Assembly: GCA_964543195.1 (NCBI GenBank) | Contig: CAZIXF010000017.1 | Coordinates: forward strand, 23,938-87,937 | Length of the DNA: 64,000 bases | Direction: 5' to 3' | Source of the DNA: JAGTVG01 sp964543195 | GTDB taxonomy: Bacteria; Bacteroidota; Bacteroidia; Cytophagales; Cyclobacteriaceae | In this document: positions 35,318-44,078 of the stretch, one piece after another | Layout of the letters: every line of letters starts with the position of its first letter | Numbering within the stretch: the first letter of the stretch is position 1 | Notes under the pieces: generated by a model | The model's database searches: none | The model's input: only the letters and a program-made list of their open reading frames with translations | Told to the model about the DNA's origin: nothing | Made by a program: the position numbers and the translations under genes

Positions 35318-36640
35318 ATGCGAATTTTTCATTTACTGACTATCTCAACATTATTTTTCCTAACAGGTATGGGGTGTGCCAATCTCAGGGATGAGCCCCT
35401 TCACATGTTCCGGAATGATCCTGCTCACAGCGGGAAATATGAAAGCGATCCCATATTAGAGGAGCCTTCTGTAGTATGGACCTTTAAAGCGACGGGTAGA
35501 ATTTACGGTTCTCCGATCATATCACAAAACCGGTTGTATATCGGTGATGGATCCGGGTCATTATATGCACTGGATATTGAATCGGGTGAGAAAATATGGC
35601 AGTATAAAGCGGGTGGAAAGATCCATTCCACCCCACTTGTTTACCGGCGAAACATATATTTCATGTGTTCAGACGGCCTGTTTTATGCCATTAATTCTGT
35701 CAGCGGTGAAAGATCATGGGTCTTTAAAACGGCCGGGGAAGGGCGGTTTGCCGCTCCGGGGATACATGGACTTACTCCCCGTGACAGCATCATGACCGAC
35801 GACTGGGATATTTTTTTATCATCTCCTGCTGCGCATAACGAGAAGGTATTTTTTGGTACGGGCAGCGGATTTGTCTATGCGTTGAACGCATCCGATGGTT
35901 CAGAAATATGGAACTTCAGGTCAGGAGATGTGGTCCATTCTTCACCGGCGGTAGCCCATGGCAAAGTATACATTGGTAGCTGGGACAGGCATTTATACGC
36001 GTTGAACGAACATACCGGAGAAAAGGAATGGTCTTTTATTACAAACCCGGATACGGTAAATTATAACCAGACGGGGATACAGTCGTCGCCGGTAATTGAC
36101 GGCAACATGGTATACTTTGGCTGCCGGGATTCTTATGTATATGGCCTGGATGCCTTTTCCGGTAAATTGATCTTGAAGGTATTTAATGATCATTCATGGG
36201 TGATCACCACCCCCCTGGTTGAAGATAAAAAACTGATCTTCGCCACTTCAGACACTCAATTATTCAGGGTTGTTCATGCCGTAAGCGGAGAAGAGATCTA
36301 TGAACTCCCTTTGGAAGGATTTATTTTCTCCTCTCCCGTCATTACCGGTAAAATAGTATATATAGGCTCTTTTAACGGAACGGTATATGCGATCGATACC
36401 GACAGCCGGGAAGTGGTCTGGAATTTTGCGGGAGAAGCAGCCCGGAAAGATCCACTTGATATCCTCAATGACGATCTATCCCTGGATTTCGATAGAATAT
36501 TTGAAGAACCCACCAAAAAAGGTATGGAAGATGCTATGGGAAAACTCATGTCGGTTGGCCCTGTTTTATCTACCCCTACACTGTTTCAGGGAAGAATTTT
36601 TTTTGCCACGGCAGATGGTACCGTGTATGCATTGAAATAA
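35318..36640 (+). CDS. PQQ-like beta-propeller lipoprotein (BamB-like)
   Basis: The ATG at 35318 is chosen because it gives a lipoprotein signal (MRIFHLLTISTLFFLTGMGC, Cys as the lipid site); the earlier in-frame ATG at 35285 overlaps the previous gene. The 440 residues hold at least seven tryptophan-docking repeats such as GEKIWQYKAGG, GSEIWNFRSG and GEKEWSFIT, each with a following HSTPLV or HSSPAV strand. This is the PQQ/BamB-type eight-bladed fold. The PQQ ligands cannot be judged. It may be an envelope scaffold or a binding protein; a BamB role is unproven. A strong terminator follows. Confidence 0.85.
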   Translation: MRIFHLLTISTLFFLTGMGCANLRDEPLHMFRNDPAHSGKYESDPILEEPSVVWTFKATGRIYGSPIISQNRLYIGDGSGSLYALDIESGEKIWQYKAGGKIHSTPLVYRRNIYFMCSDGLFYAINSVSGERSWVFKTAGEGRFAAPGIHGLTPRDSIMTDDWDIFLSSPAAHNEKVFFGTGSGFVYALNASDGSEIWNFRSGDVVHSSPAVAHGKVYIGSWDRHLYALNEHTGEKEWSFITNPDTVNYNQTGIQSSPVIDGNMVYFGCRDSYVYGLDAFSGKLILKVFNDHSWVITTPLVEDKKLIFATSDTQLFRVVHAVSGEEIYELPLEGFIFSSPVITGKIVYIGSFNGTVYAIDTDSREVVWNFAGEAARKDPLDILNDDLSLDFDRIFEEPTKKGMEDAMGKLMSVGPVLSTPTLFQGRIFFATADGTVYALK

Positions 36641-36646
36641 TTCCCC

Positions 36647-36675
36647 CCCGGTTGTCCAATCTTTACCGGGTTTTT
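36647..36675 (+). terminator. Terminator after the beta-propeller gene
   Basis: CCCGGT (36647-36652) pairs with ACCGGG (36665-36670), followed at once by five T residues. It begins 7 bases after the stop. Confidence 0.72.
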
Positions 36676-36781
36676 CGTCATAAAAGAAAAAGCCATGAAA
36701 ACGGTTAGAAAACTTTATTGTTTCGTAAATTCAATTCTCTTAAACAAAGTAACTATGGATCCAAAAGCAAATTTTTTCCTG

Positions 36782-38170
36782 ATGCCCATCCGTTATTTTT
36801 TCTTCCTGATTGTTGTTATAACGGCTTGTGAACAACCGATCGGCCCTGAACTGGAACTTTATCCGGCAATCGGCGGACTAACTGCAAGTGATATATATTC
36901 GGTTGAAGTAAACAATGAGGAGGTATGGACTGAAAAGATACGTACCGATATGAATATTGAGGAATTACCTGAATGGTTTACTTCCACACCCTACACGAGC
37001 GTCCAGCAGGAACTCCATATAACGAATTTCTCCTGTTCCGGACCTGTTGGTATTACCATCCGGGTGGATGAACCGGTTAATTCAGCCCGGATCCGCCCTC
37101 TAAGCAGGGGAATTGAACCGTTGATTGATGATAATAAGGTCTCTTTCACTATCCCGGGACCTGATAAATTATATATAGAGATCAATGATCTGGCTCCTCT
37201 CTGTTTTTTTGCCAACCCGCTTGAAGGAAATGTTCCGGATGATAATGATCCGGATATCCGGTATTTCGGGCCCGGGGTACATTCACCCGGCATGATGACC
37301 CTGGGGGACAATGACGAGATTTACATAGCAGGAGGAGCCATCGTGTATGGAGGGATCCGGATTAATAACTCATCCAATATAAAGATACATGGCAGGGGAA
37401 TCCTCGATGGAAATTTTGAACATCATCGAATGGTATTGATCGAGAATGCCAGGAACATCGAATTTAACGGTATCATGATCCGTAACGGCAGAAGTTGGAC
37501 TAACACAGTGATCAATTCCGATTCTGTTACTTATCAGGATGTTAAGGTGATCAGCTTTGGGCCGGGGGGTGACGGGATCAATCCGTTGGGATCAAGGCAT
37601 TTCAGGATCAACGAATGTTTTCTCAGGTGCACAGATGATTGCATAGCCATAAAATCTCCGGATACCACTCATGTGGTCAGGGACGTGCTTGTGACCAATA
37701 ATACGATGATCGGATATGCCTTCAGTGATGGCATCACCATTGGATTTGAAACCAACGGACCGGTAATTGAAAATGTAACGGTTCGCAATTGTGATATATT
37801 GATGGCCCGGGGAGGAAGTCGTGTGGATGGACATTCGGCATTCAGCGTGATCTGTGACGGTCCTGCAGTGATCCGCGATGTATTATATGAAAATATCAGG
37901 GCGGAATCGCCCATTCTTAAATTATTTGAGCTGCACATAACAGACGGAACCAAATATGGCATCAATCCTCCGGGCCATATTGAGAACATTTATCTGAAAC
38001 ATATTTTCTGGACCAATCCGAAACCCATTATTCTTCATGGTTATGATGAAGGGCACAGGGTCCGGAATGTGACTTTCGATCAATGTATGATTGGGGAAGA
38101 AGCCCTGTTAAGCACAGATGCCGAAGTATTTCAGATCAATGAATATGTGGACAATGTGCAATTTAAATAG
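36782..38170 (+). CDS. Beta-helix glycoside hydrolase lipoprotein, GH28/GH49-like
   Basis: The ATG at 36782 gives MPIRYFFFLIVVITACEQP, a lipoprotein signal with the lipid-site Cys; the 36695 ATG would add 29 unlikely residues. An N-terminal beta-sandwich region (residues 20-150) is followed by a right-handed parallel beta-helix with repeated NNSSNIKIHGRG and ENARNIEFNGIMIRN coils. The acidic pair of the family appears in RCTDDCIAIKS after GGDGINPLGSRHF; the GHG motif of polygalacturonases is replaced by SDGITIGF. This is closest to GH28/GH49 type polysaccharide hydrolases. The substrate cannot be named. It is a single gene with terminators on both sides. Confidence 0.75.
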   Translation: MPIRYFFFLIVVITACEQPIGPELELYPAIGGLTASDIYSVEVNNEEVWTEKIRTDMNIEELPEWFTSTPYTSVQQELHITNFSCSGPVGITIRVDEPVNSARIRPLSRGIEPLIDDNKVSFTIPGPDKLYIEINDLAPLCFFANPLEGNVPDDNDPDIRYFGPGVHSPGMMTLGDNDEIYIAGGAIVYGGIRINNSSNIKIHGRGILDGNFEHHRMVLIENARNIEFNGIMIRNGRSWTNTVINSDSVTYQDVKVISFGPGGDGINPLGSRHFRINECFLRCTDDCIAIKSPDTTHVVRDVLVTNNTMIGYAFSDGITIGFETNGPVIENVTVRNCDILMARGGSRVDGHSAFSVICDGPAVIRDVLYENIRAESPILKLFELHITDGTKYGINPPGHIENIYLKHIFWTNPKPIILHGYDEGHRVRNVTFDQCMIGEEALLSTDAEVFQINEYVDNVQFK

Positions 38171-38189
38171 GTAATGCTCAGATGCAAAC

Positions 38190-38221
38190 CCGGGCTGCCC
38201 GGATCCGTAATTTTGTTTTTT
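38190..38221 (+). terminator. Possible terminator after the beta-helix gene
   Basis: A CCGGG-CTG-CCCGG hairpin (38190-38202) is followed 8 bases later by a T-rich run ttttgtttttt. The loop of three and the gap make it weaker than a canonical terminator. Confidence 0.4.
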
Positions 38222-38316
38222 AAGTAACGCTTATATCCGGTAAGCAGCTTTACTTCGTGCGAAATTCCGGGCAGGGAATTCCGATCAAACCACAGCCCGG
38301 CCTGGATGCTCCCCGG

Positions 38317-39504
38317 TCAGGAGCCGGAGGACAGGTATTTCCCGATGTCTGCAGGTTTTTCCCCACCCTCATAAATTCCTTTTTCAGCTATTTTGCCCTC
38401 TTTGTCAATTATGAAATAAGTGGGTGCCGATATCACACCATATTGTTCTGAGACAGAATTTCCATTTAAAAGAAAAGTGAATTCCCGGTTTTGCCTGACG
38501 ACAATATTCCGGATTACTGACCTTTCACTGTTCTTCATGTCGATCCATATGATCCTTACAGAAGGATTTTGGTTGGTCATTGCAGCAATTTGACTCGAAA
38601 AATCCTCACATTCGTCACATTCAGGATACCAGAATACCAATAGAACAGGTTTCCCCGATGATTGCAAACGGAAAACATCCCCATCCAGTGTTGACAATTC
38701 AAAAAATGGTGCATTGCTTTGGACCGATGTTTTCGAGCTGTTAACTAATCTGGTCTGGAATTCGTCGGCAGAAAATTCAATATAGGAATCATTTGGATTC
38801 TGCTTTTCCCATAACAGGCTTTCCGGTTTCATCCCGGTCTTAATCCCATCGTAAATCGATTGCCTGACAATCTTATTTTTGTCATTATAATATGTGAACT
38901 GGACCGGGAACCTGCTTTTTTTGTCTATTAGCAGGCGATAAAACGGATTCTGATTATCTGCCTCCATGAGTTTGCCATCCAGCATATCTACCCACCTGCC
39001 TTTCAAACGTATTTCCAGGTTGTAGCATTTCCTCTCATTCATAGTTGTGTCTACAGCTCTTATTATTTCAGCGTTGGGATTGTCAATTAGGGCCGGAAGG
39101 AGATTTTTCATGCTGTGTAACGAATAGGTTATGAAATAGGACCGCAACAAGGTGAATTTATTCGGTGATGCATCAGTGACGATATGATTAAGGTCATGGT
39201 GAATATGCACCGATTTTTCACCATCATAGAAATATTCCGTGGAATTTGAATTGAAATAATATCTGGCATTCATCAGGGGGATATCCGGGTCGAAATCGAA
39301 ATAACAGATGGCCGTAGCCGTGTCTGGTCTATTCGAACTATTCTGATTATCCCGGGCCCGGTAAATCCGGTTTTCATAGGTCACCTCTTTCAGGGTATCC
39401 ATCTTTATCGCTGATCGCAGAATGATTTCCCCGGGTTGCTTTCTGCAACCTGAAGCCAGAAGCGCAAGTATCAGAACTAGAGCCGAATATTTGATTGAGT
39501 TCAT
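38317..39504 (-). CDS. Thioredoxin-fold lipoprotein (TlpA-like) with CDEC motif
   Basis: The 395-residue protein has a lipoprotein signal (LVLILALLASGC). Residues 30-235 are a domain with repeated Tyr/Asn patterns, resembling outer-membrane lipoprotein carrier-like folds found in front of TlpA domains in Bacteroidota. The last 135 residues are a thioredoxin-like domain with FWYPECDECEDF (CxxC) and the cis-Pro in ISAPTYFIIDKEG. It likely acts in periplasmic thiol-disulfide exchange or redox signalling. It is a single gene with a strong consensus promoter. Confidence 0.83.
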   Translation of the reverse strand: MNSIKYSALVLILALLASGCRKQPGEIILRSAIKMDTLKEVTYENRIYRARDNQNSSNRPDTATAICYFDFDPDIPLMNARYYFNSNSTEYFYDGEKSVHIHHDLNHIVTDASPNKFTLLRSYFITYSLHSMKNLLPALIDNPNAEIIRAVDTTMNERKCYNLEIRLKGRWVDMLDGKLMEADNQNPFYRLLIDKKSRFPVQFTYYNDKNKIVRQSIYDGIKTGMKPESLLWEKQNPNDSYIEFSADEFQTRLVNSSKTSVQSNAPFFELSTLDGDVFRLQSSGKPVLLVFWYPECDECEDFSSQIAAMTNQNPSVRIIWIDMKNSERSVIRNIVVRQNREFTFLLNGNSVSEQYGVISAPTYFIIDKEGKIAEKGIYEGGEKPADIGKYLSSGS

Positions 39505-39543
39505 ATTTTCTATTTTAGAGATGGTTTGGTTTTTTCAGGATCT

Positions 39544-39574
39544 CAAATATAACAGCTCATAATTTTGTATCAAA
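39544..39574 (-). promoter_or_regulatory. Consensus promoter of the thioredoxin lipoprotein gene
   Basis: On the minus strand TTTG (39571-39574), 19 bases, then TATATTTG (39544-39551) fit the Bacteroidota consensus exactly. The predicted start is near 39537, about 33 bases before the ATG. Confidence 0.88.
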
Positions 39575-39837
39575 TAAAAATGGTATTCGCTGTTAATTAT
39601 ATTAAATTACTGATGATGTATTGGAATAATAATAATAACTCGCTGTGTGAATTATTATACATCGCATTATTTTTTAACATACTGATTATTAATTAATTAT
39701 TATTTTCTTTCCTGGTGTATCCTGATGTTTTCGAGATTTTATGGCATTAAATCATTATATTTTAGCCACGAATGCACCTAATCACGATGGTATCACTAAG
39801 TTTTTTAATTATCTAATTCACACAAACGGGTTATAAT
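39575..39837. other. AT-rich intergenic region with a decayed short-repeat tract
   Basis: No gene is seen. Bases 39767-39801 (AGCCACGAATGCACCTAATC and following) consist of imperfect CACGAATG-like units of 8-9 bases, similar to simple repeats seen between genes in other Bacteroidota. The promoter of the MscS gene must lie here but I cannot point to a clear box. Confidence 0.45.
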
Positions 39838-40776
39838 ATGGATTTCATAGAATGGCTATCAGAACATTGGGGTGTTCGCCCGAATATTCTCTGGAGAGTA
39901 TTTTATTCGCTGGTCTTACTGATCATTCTTGGGATAGTACGATACATAATTCTTAAGTTGATCAACCAGCAGATCGAAGATGTAAAAAACAAGTATCACT
40001 GGCGGAATGTCGCAAAGTACACGGCTTTTTTCGTTGGGTTTATACTTATTGCCGGCATCTGGATAAAAGAATTTGCATCGATAGCTACCTTTCTTGGGTT
40101 GTTATCCGCAGGTCTTGTTGTAGCGCTCCGGGACCCTGTGGTTAACCTCGCTGCCTGGTTGTTTATTTTGGTGAGAAAACCTTTCAAGGTGGGAGACCGG
40201 ATACAAATAGGCGGTAATGCAGGTGATGTGATCGATATCCGTATTTTTCAGTTCACGATCAATGAGATCGGGAACTGGGTGGATGCCGATCAGAGCACAG
40301 GGAGGGTTATTCATATTCCAAATGGCTTAATCTTCAGGGAATCACAGGCTAGTTATACCCAGGGTTTCAGTCATTTATGGAATGAGATCGGCGTGAGGAT
40401 CACTTTTGAAAGTAACTGGGAAAAAGCCAAGGATATATTAATGGGAATTGTAAATAAACATACGACCGATCTTACCGAGGTAGCCAAACAACAATTGATG
40501 GATGCGTCCAAGAAGTTCATGATATTCTACAGTACCCTTTCTCCCAATGTGTATACCGATGTAAAAGACAGTGGAGTAATGCTTACCATGCGATATATCT
40601 GCGAACCCAAAAAAAGACGGCTTACCGAACATCATATTTGGGAGGATATCTTATCCGAATTCGCACGGCATAAGGACATCAATTTTGCCTACCCCACTCA
40701 ACGGATCTATTTCAATCCAAGGGAAGGAAAAAATGTAAAAGTGGAAGGACCGGAGAATACCCGGGGCATGCCATAA
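39838..40776 (+). CDS. MscS-family mechanosensitive ion channel
   Basis: The 312-residue protein has three hydrophobic segments (residues 15-40, 60-80 and 85-112); the last, with GLLSAGLVVALRDPVVNLAAWLFIL, is the pore-lining TM3. The beta domain follows with RKPFKVGDRIQIGGNAGDVIDI. This is the core MscS layout with a shortened C-terminal domain. It opens under membrane tension to release solutes. It has no partner in the neighbourhood. Confidence 0.92.
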   Translation: MDFIEWLSEHWGVRPNILWRVFYSLVLLIILGIVRYIILKLINQQIEDVKNKYHWRNVAKYTAFFVGFILIAGIWIKEFASIATFLGLLSAGLVVALRDPVVNLAAWLFILVRKPFKVGDRIQIGGNAGDVIDIRIFQFTINEIGNWVDADQSTGRVIHIPNGLIFRESQASYTQGFSHLWNEIGVRITFESNWEKAKDILMGIVNKHTTDLTEVAKQQLMDASKKFMIFYSTLSPNVYTDVKDSGVMLTMRYICEPKKRRLTEHHIWEDILSEFARHKDINFAYPTQRIYFNPREGKNVKVEGPENTRGMP

Positions 40777-40789
40777 GTGTCTTCAATAT

Positions 40790-40851
40790 ACTTCCGGCTT
40801 ACTATAGGCGTTCATTAAACACTTCCGGTTTGTATTGAACATTCATTGAAC
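40790..40851. repeat. Imperfect 31-bp tandem repeat
   Basis: Copies at 40790-40820 and 40821-40851 both begin ACTTCCGG and end TTCATT(A/G)AAC, with about 21 of 31 bases equal. It lies between the convergent ends of the MscS and methyltransferase genes. Confidence 0.6.
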
Positions 40852-40947
40852 TAACCCGGCATCCCATAATGCTCCATTTTTTGTTTGACCTTTTTTAGCC
40901 AGGATAATAAGCATATGATCCGGTCACAGCAGAGGTATTTTAGATGA

Positions 40948-41691
40948 TTAATATTTGTCTTCAGGCTGTATATTTGAAGGTTCGTTGTTAAGTCCTTTGT
41001 GTAGGATGACCAGATTATGATAAAAATGAACAGACTCAATATGTTTGTCAAAATATGTGGGTTTATAGTCAGGGATAAGGAATTCCTGATGATTGAGGCA
41101 GTGGGTTAGTGATTGAAAATAGGTCATGCTTGTTTCCCGGGCATTAAGATCCGTGCTGCTTCCCTTATATCTCGGCCAGTACGCGGTTTGGGTATCTTCT
41201 ATGATGTATATTCCACCGGTTTTCAAACGGGGGAACAGCATTTTAAATGTGGTGATCACATGATCGTTCATATGGCTGCCATCATCAATTATGATATCCG
41301 GATCCCCGGTTTCGTTGAGCACATTGGTCATGAATTCATGATCTACCTGGCTGCCCTGGAAAATCTTTATTCTTTTTTCTTCGAGATTCCGTTTATCTTC
41401 AATATCGATCCCATAGATCCGGCCTTTCGGGAAATAATGCTTCCACATCCGCAGGGATTTCCCCCCTTTATTTGGCTTATTGTATCCCCCGACACCGATT
41501 TCGATCAGTTTGATTTTCCTTTTTCTGAATTTGGATAAATGGGTTTCATAATGCCTGGTATAGGAATGCCTGGTGGCTTTATCGGTACGGAATATTTTTC
41601 CCAGCCGGGTAAGGTCTTTTTTATTAGGCTGTGCCGCTATTCTTTCACCATAGCGCTTTATCTTTTCAATATAATGTCCTGGATTGATCAT
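40948..41691 (-). CDS. Class I SAM-dependent methyltransferase, macrocin-O-methyltransferase-like
   Basis: The 247-residue protein has the Rossmann motif IKLIEIGVGGYNKPNKGGKS, then IYGIDIEDK and the IIIDDGSHMNDHVI segment, followed by GGIYIIEDTQTAYWP. This set of motifs is typical of MycE/TylF-like sugar O-methyltransferases; the DDGSH and EDTQ acidic residues bind metal in those enzymes. It probably methylates a surface or secondary-metabolite sugar, but no sugar gene cluster surrounds it. Confidence 0.82.
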   Translation of the reverse strand: MINPGHYIEKIKRYGERIAAQPNKKDLTRLGKIFRTDKATRHSYTRHYETHLSKFRKRKIKLIEIGVGGYNKPNKGGKSLRMWKHYFPKGRIYGIDIEDKRNLEEKRIKIFQGSQVDHEFMTNVLNETGDPDIIIDDGSHMNDHVITTFKMLFPRLKTGGIYIIEDTQTAYWPRYKGSSTDLNARETSMTYFQSLTHCLNHQEFLIPDYKPTYFDKHIESVHFYHNLVILHKGLNNEPSNIQPEDKY

Positions 41692-41941
41692 TGCAGAGGA
41701 TCCATTTTTTTGCTGATAAAAACCGAAATACAGCCATAAGATAATAAAAAAAATTATACCGGGATGTGGATGGGCCGGGAACCTGATATTAATATTTTCC
41801 CGTTTAGGTTCTCAAAAAAGAATTTATTTAAAAGTCAGGTAGCGGCAATACATCTCGTTCACTAAAAAGATTCCGATGGTTTTTGGACCGAATGAATTGA
41901 ATAAATGATATTCCTTTTAATCGGGCCTTCACACAATCAAT
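41692..41941. other. Intergenic region upstream of the methyltransferase
   Basis: No gene is seen. It contains a possible imperfect hairpin (GGGAA at 41780 region with TTCCC) but nothing I can identify as a regulatory site. Confidence 0.4.
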
Positions 41942-41971
41942 AAAAAAGAGGCTGTTTTTTTAAACAACCTC
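41942..41971 (-). terminator. Terminator of the small exported protein gene
   Basis: On the minus strand GAGGTTGTTT pairs with AAACAGCCTC (10 bp with one wobble valid only on this strand) and is followed by TTTTTTA. The arm sequence closely resembles the terminator at 1691-1728, suggesting a favoured terminator type in this genome. Confidence 0.82.
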
Positions 41972-42027
41972 CTTACTGAGCATTACCCGGTCAGGTTACT
42001 GACCTGATTTTGCAGCCATGCAATAAT

Positions 42028-42354
42028 CTACTTATAACTCAATCGATAATATTTTGTACCGTCAACTTCGGTTAACAGGTCTGATTGAGGAATGTAAGTC
42101 TTGATCTTTTCCTCGTTTGCTGATCCGGTCATGATCAGTTGGTTTTCCGAATTATAGATATGCACCTCACAATCGGATTCAAGATTTTTCTCTAACCGGG
42201 TATTCAGTTTAACCTGCTCAAAATAAGATTCCAGGTTTGCCATGGTTTCGAGTTCCGGATTTTCCCTGAGGTCACCGGCATGAGCTAAGAAAACGATACC
42301 CATCAGTAAAACTGTGATTCCAAATGCGAGAAGTTTAATCTTTAAAGTTTTCAT
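42028..42354 (-). CDS. Small exported protein, function unknown
   Basis: I take the ATG at 42354, which gives a signal peptide MKTLKIKLLAFGITVLLMGI with cleavage after AHA; an upstream ATG at 42402 adds 16 unlikely residues. The mature part is about 80 residues with NPELETMANLESYFEQVK and EVHIYNSENQLIMTG, ending LSYK. Secreted proteins of this size and shape, with a strand pair around an ENQL turn, are common in Bacteroidota but uncharacterised. It is a single gene with its own terminator. Confidence 0.65.
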   Translation of the reverse strand: MKTLKIKLLAFGITVLLMGIVFLAHAGDLRENPELETMANLESYFEQVKLNTRLEKNLESDCEVHIYNSENQLIMTGSANEEKIKTYIPQSDLLTEVDGTKYYRLSYK

Positions 42355-42746
42355 ATACGTCAAGGTTTTTTTATTTCCAAATTCAGTTAATACAAATGCC
42401 AAGTGCGTGCCAGAATTTTTAAAATACTGATATTCAGAATTTTATAAAAATACGGGATCGGGAAAACTGTATCAAAAACGGACACAAAAAGTAAAACTGT
42501 ATCGAAATTTCAGTTATAAAAGAGGTCGAAGCTGCCCATATTGGGTCAATCTAGGATCATCAATCAGGGCAGTTTGGCTCTTATCAAAATATTTTTATTT
42601 TTTCCGGAACCGGCGGGAACAGATATTATTCATCTACTTATCTGGTTAAAGGGGCCGCTATCTTAATATTAATTACAGATCAAGCCAAAGCAATGTTCCG
42701 GTCTTACTCAATAATTGTATCGAACCTCAGGATTGTTCAGGAATGC
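42355..42746. other. Intergenic region with paired direct repeat AAAACTGTATC and an imperfect stem
   Basis: AAAACTGTATC occurs at 42463-42473 and 42493-42503, exactly 30 bases apart, near three helical turns. About 30 bases further on, AAGAG and CTGCCC elements (42519-42537) can pair with GGGCAG and CTCTT (42568-42582) around an internal loop. No gene fits. The direct repeat looks like a regulator site, for example of the MocR type, but no such regulator gene is in the window. Confidence 0.5.
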
Positions 42747-42777
42747 TTGGAATAAAGATCTCACGAGGTTATATTTT
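42747..42777 (+). promoter_or_regulatory. Possible promoter of the six-hairpin-like protein gene
   Basis: TTG (42747-42749), 20 bases, then TATATTTT (42770-42777) match the Bacteroidota pattern except for the last base of the -7 box. It lies 35 bases before the start codon. Confidence 0.45.
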
Positions 42778-42811
42778 AATAAGGAATGATGATCATACTG
42801 GATGAATTTGT

Positions 42812-43990
42812 ATGAAGAATGAAGACCATATTTCAATTGCCCGCGAAATTATGATGCTGTTTGCAGCGGACACGGGGCTGATCGATGAAGATAAGGAGCC
42901 TGACCGGTATTTGTGGACCGACGCCTATGCGGCCTGTAATTTCCTTGGATTGTACCGGCATTTGAAAGAGGAAAAATATCGTGATCTTGCGCTGGATCTT
43001 ATAGATCAGGTGCATCATGTGCTGGGCCGTCACCGGGAAGATGACCCCAGGAAGGGTTGGATCAGTGGCCTAAGTGAAGAGGAGGGAGGAAAACATCCCA
43101 CCCGGGGAGGTTTGAGAATCGGTAAAGGTCTGCCGGAAAGAAAAAAATCTGATCCTTACGACCCTCAATTGGAGTGGGAAAGGGATGGACAGTATTATCA
43201 TTACCTGACCAAATGGATGCATGCATTGAACCGGACCAGCCTAGACACAGGTGATACCAAATACAACCGGTGGGCCATGGAGATGGTAAAGGGAATTCAT
43301 CCGCAGTTCACATATGCTCCGCCGGGACAGGATGAAAAACGAATGTACTGGAAAATGAGCGTCGATCTTTCTCATCCACAGGTAACCTCTATGGGTCATC
43401 ATGATCCCCTGGATGGGTTGATCACGTATCTGCAATTAAAACTTGCTGCGGAACTTCAGGATAGTGATCATTTTCCGGATATCAGTAATGAGATCTCCGA
43501 TCTGGAAAAGATCTGCCTGGGAAGGCAATGGGCCACCAATGATCCGTTGGGAATGGGAGGGCTTCTGTCTGATACGTACCGGTTGGCCCAGTTGATAACC
43601 GGAGGGGATATAGATAAAAATGATCTATTTTCCGCATTATTGAGGGATTCCCAAATGGGATTGTCCCATTACGCTGATAATAACCATTTGAATCTATCGG
43701 CAGCCTATCGTCTTGCCTTTCGTGAACTTGGTCTCTCTATCGGCTTGCATGGTGTCGAAAAACTCGATAAACTAATCGATAATAATCCTGAAGAATTCAC
43801 GGATTCTGATCAATGGAAGATGGAGATCGATGCTTTGCAGGAATATACTTCGCTGGCCGATGCCATTGAAAAATTCTGGTTGGTTCCGGCAAACCAGGAG
43901 GCCGGAAGCTGGAAGGATCATAAAAATATTAACAGGGTAATGCTGGCCACCAGTCTTCTACCCGGGGGGTTTCTTGATATCCGGCCCTGA
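42812..43990 (+). CDS. Hypothetical protein resembling six-hairpin glycosidases
   Basis: I do not recognise this 392-residue protein. It has no signal peptide. The sequence is helical with recurring aromatic and acidic loops: LWTDAYAACNFLGLYRHL near residue 30, ERDGQYYHYLTKWMHAL near 130, and HHDPLDGLITYLQLKL near 200. These spaced helix-loop units are typical of (alpha/alpha)-barrel glycosidase-like folds. Whether it cuts glycans is not known. It stands alone, convergent with the glycosidase-like lipoprotein gene 88 bases away. Confidence 0.6.
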   Translation: MKNEDHISIAREIMMLFAADTGLIDEDKEPDRYLWTDAYAACNFLGLYRHLKEEKYRDLALDLIDQVHHVLGRHREDDPRKGWISGLSEEEGGKHPTRGGLRIGKGLPERKKSDPYDPQLEWERDGQYYHYLTKWMHALNRTSLDTGDTKYNRWAMEMVKGIHPQFTYAPPGQDEKRMYWKMSVDLSHPQVTSMGHHDPLDGLITYLQLKLAAELQDSDHFPDISNEISDLEKICLGRQWATNDPLGMGGLLSDTYRLAQLITGGDIDKNDLFSALLRDSQMGLSHYADNNHLNLSAAYRLAFRELGLSIGLHGVEKLDKLIDNNPEEFTDSDQWKMEIDALQEYTSLADAIEKFWLVPANQEAGSWKDHKNINRVMLATSLLPGGFLDIRP

Positions 43991-44078
43991 TTGTTGCTTT
44001 TAAATGAAGAATGAATATTTGATGCCGGTTTGGCAAACGTATGAATGCGATTTTTTAATTCCAGGTAATTATGTTATC

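Noticed and set aside
40790..40851. Possible CRISPR-like repeat
   Set aside because: Only two imperfect adjacent copies with no spacer between them; no cas genes in the window.
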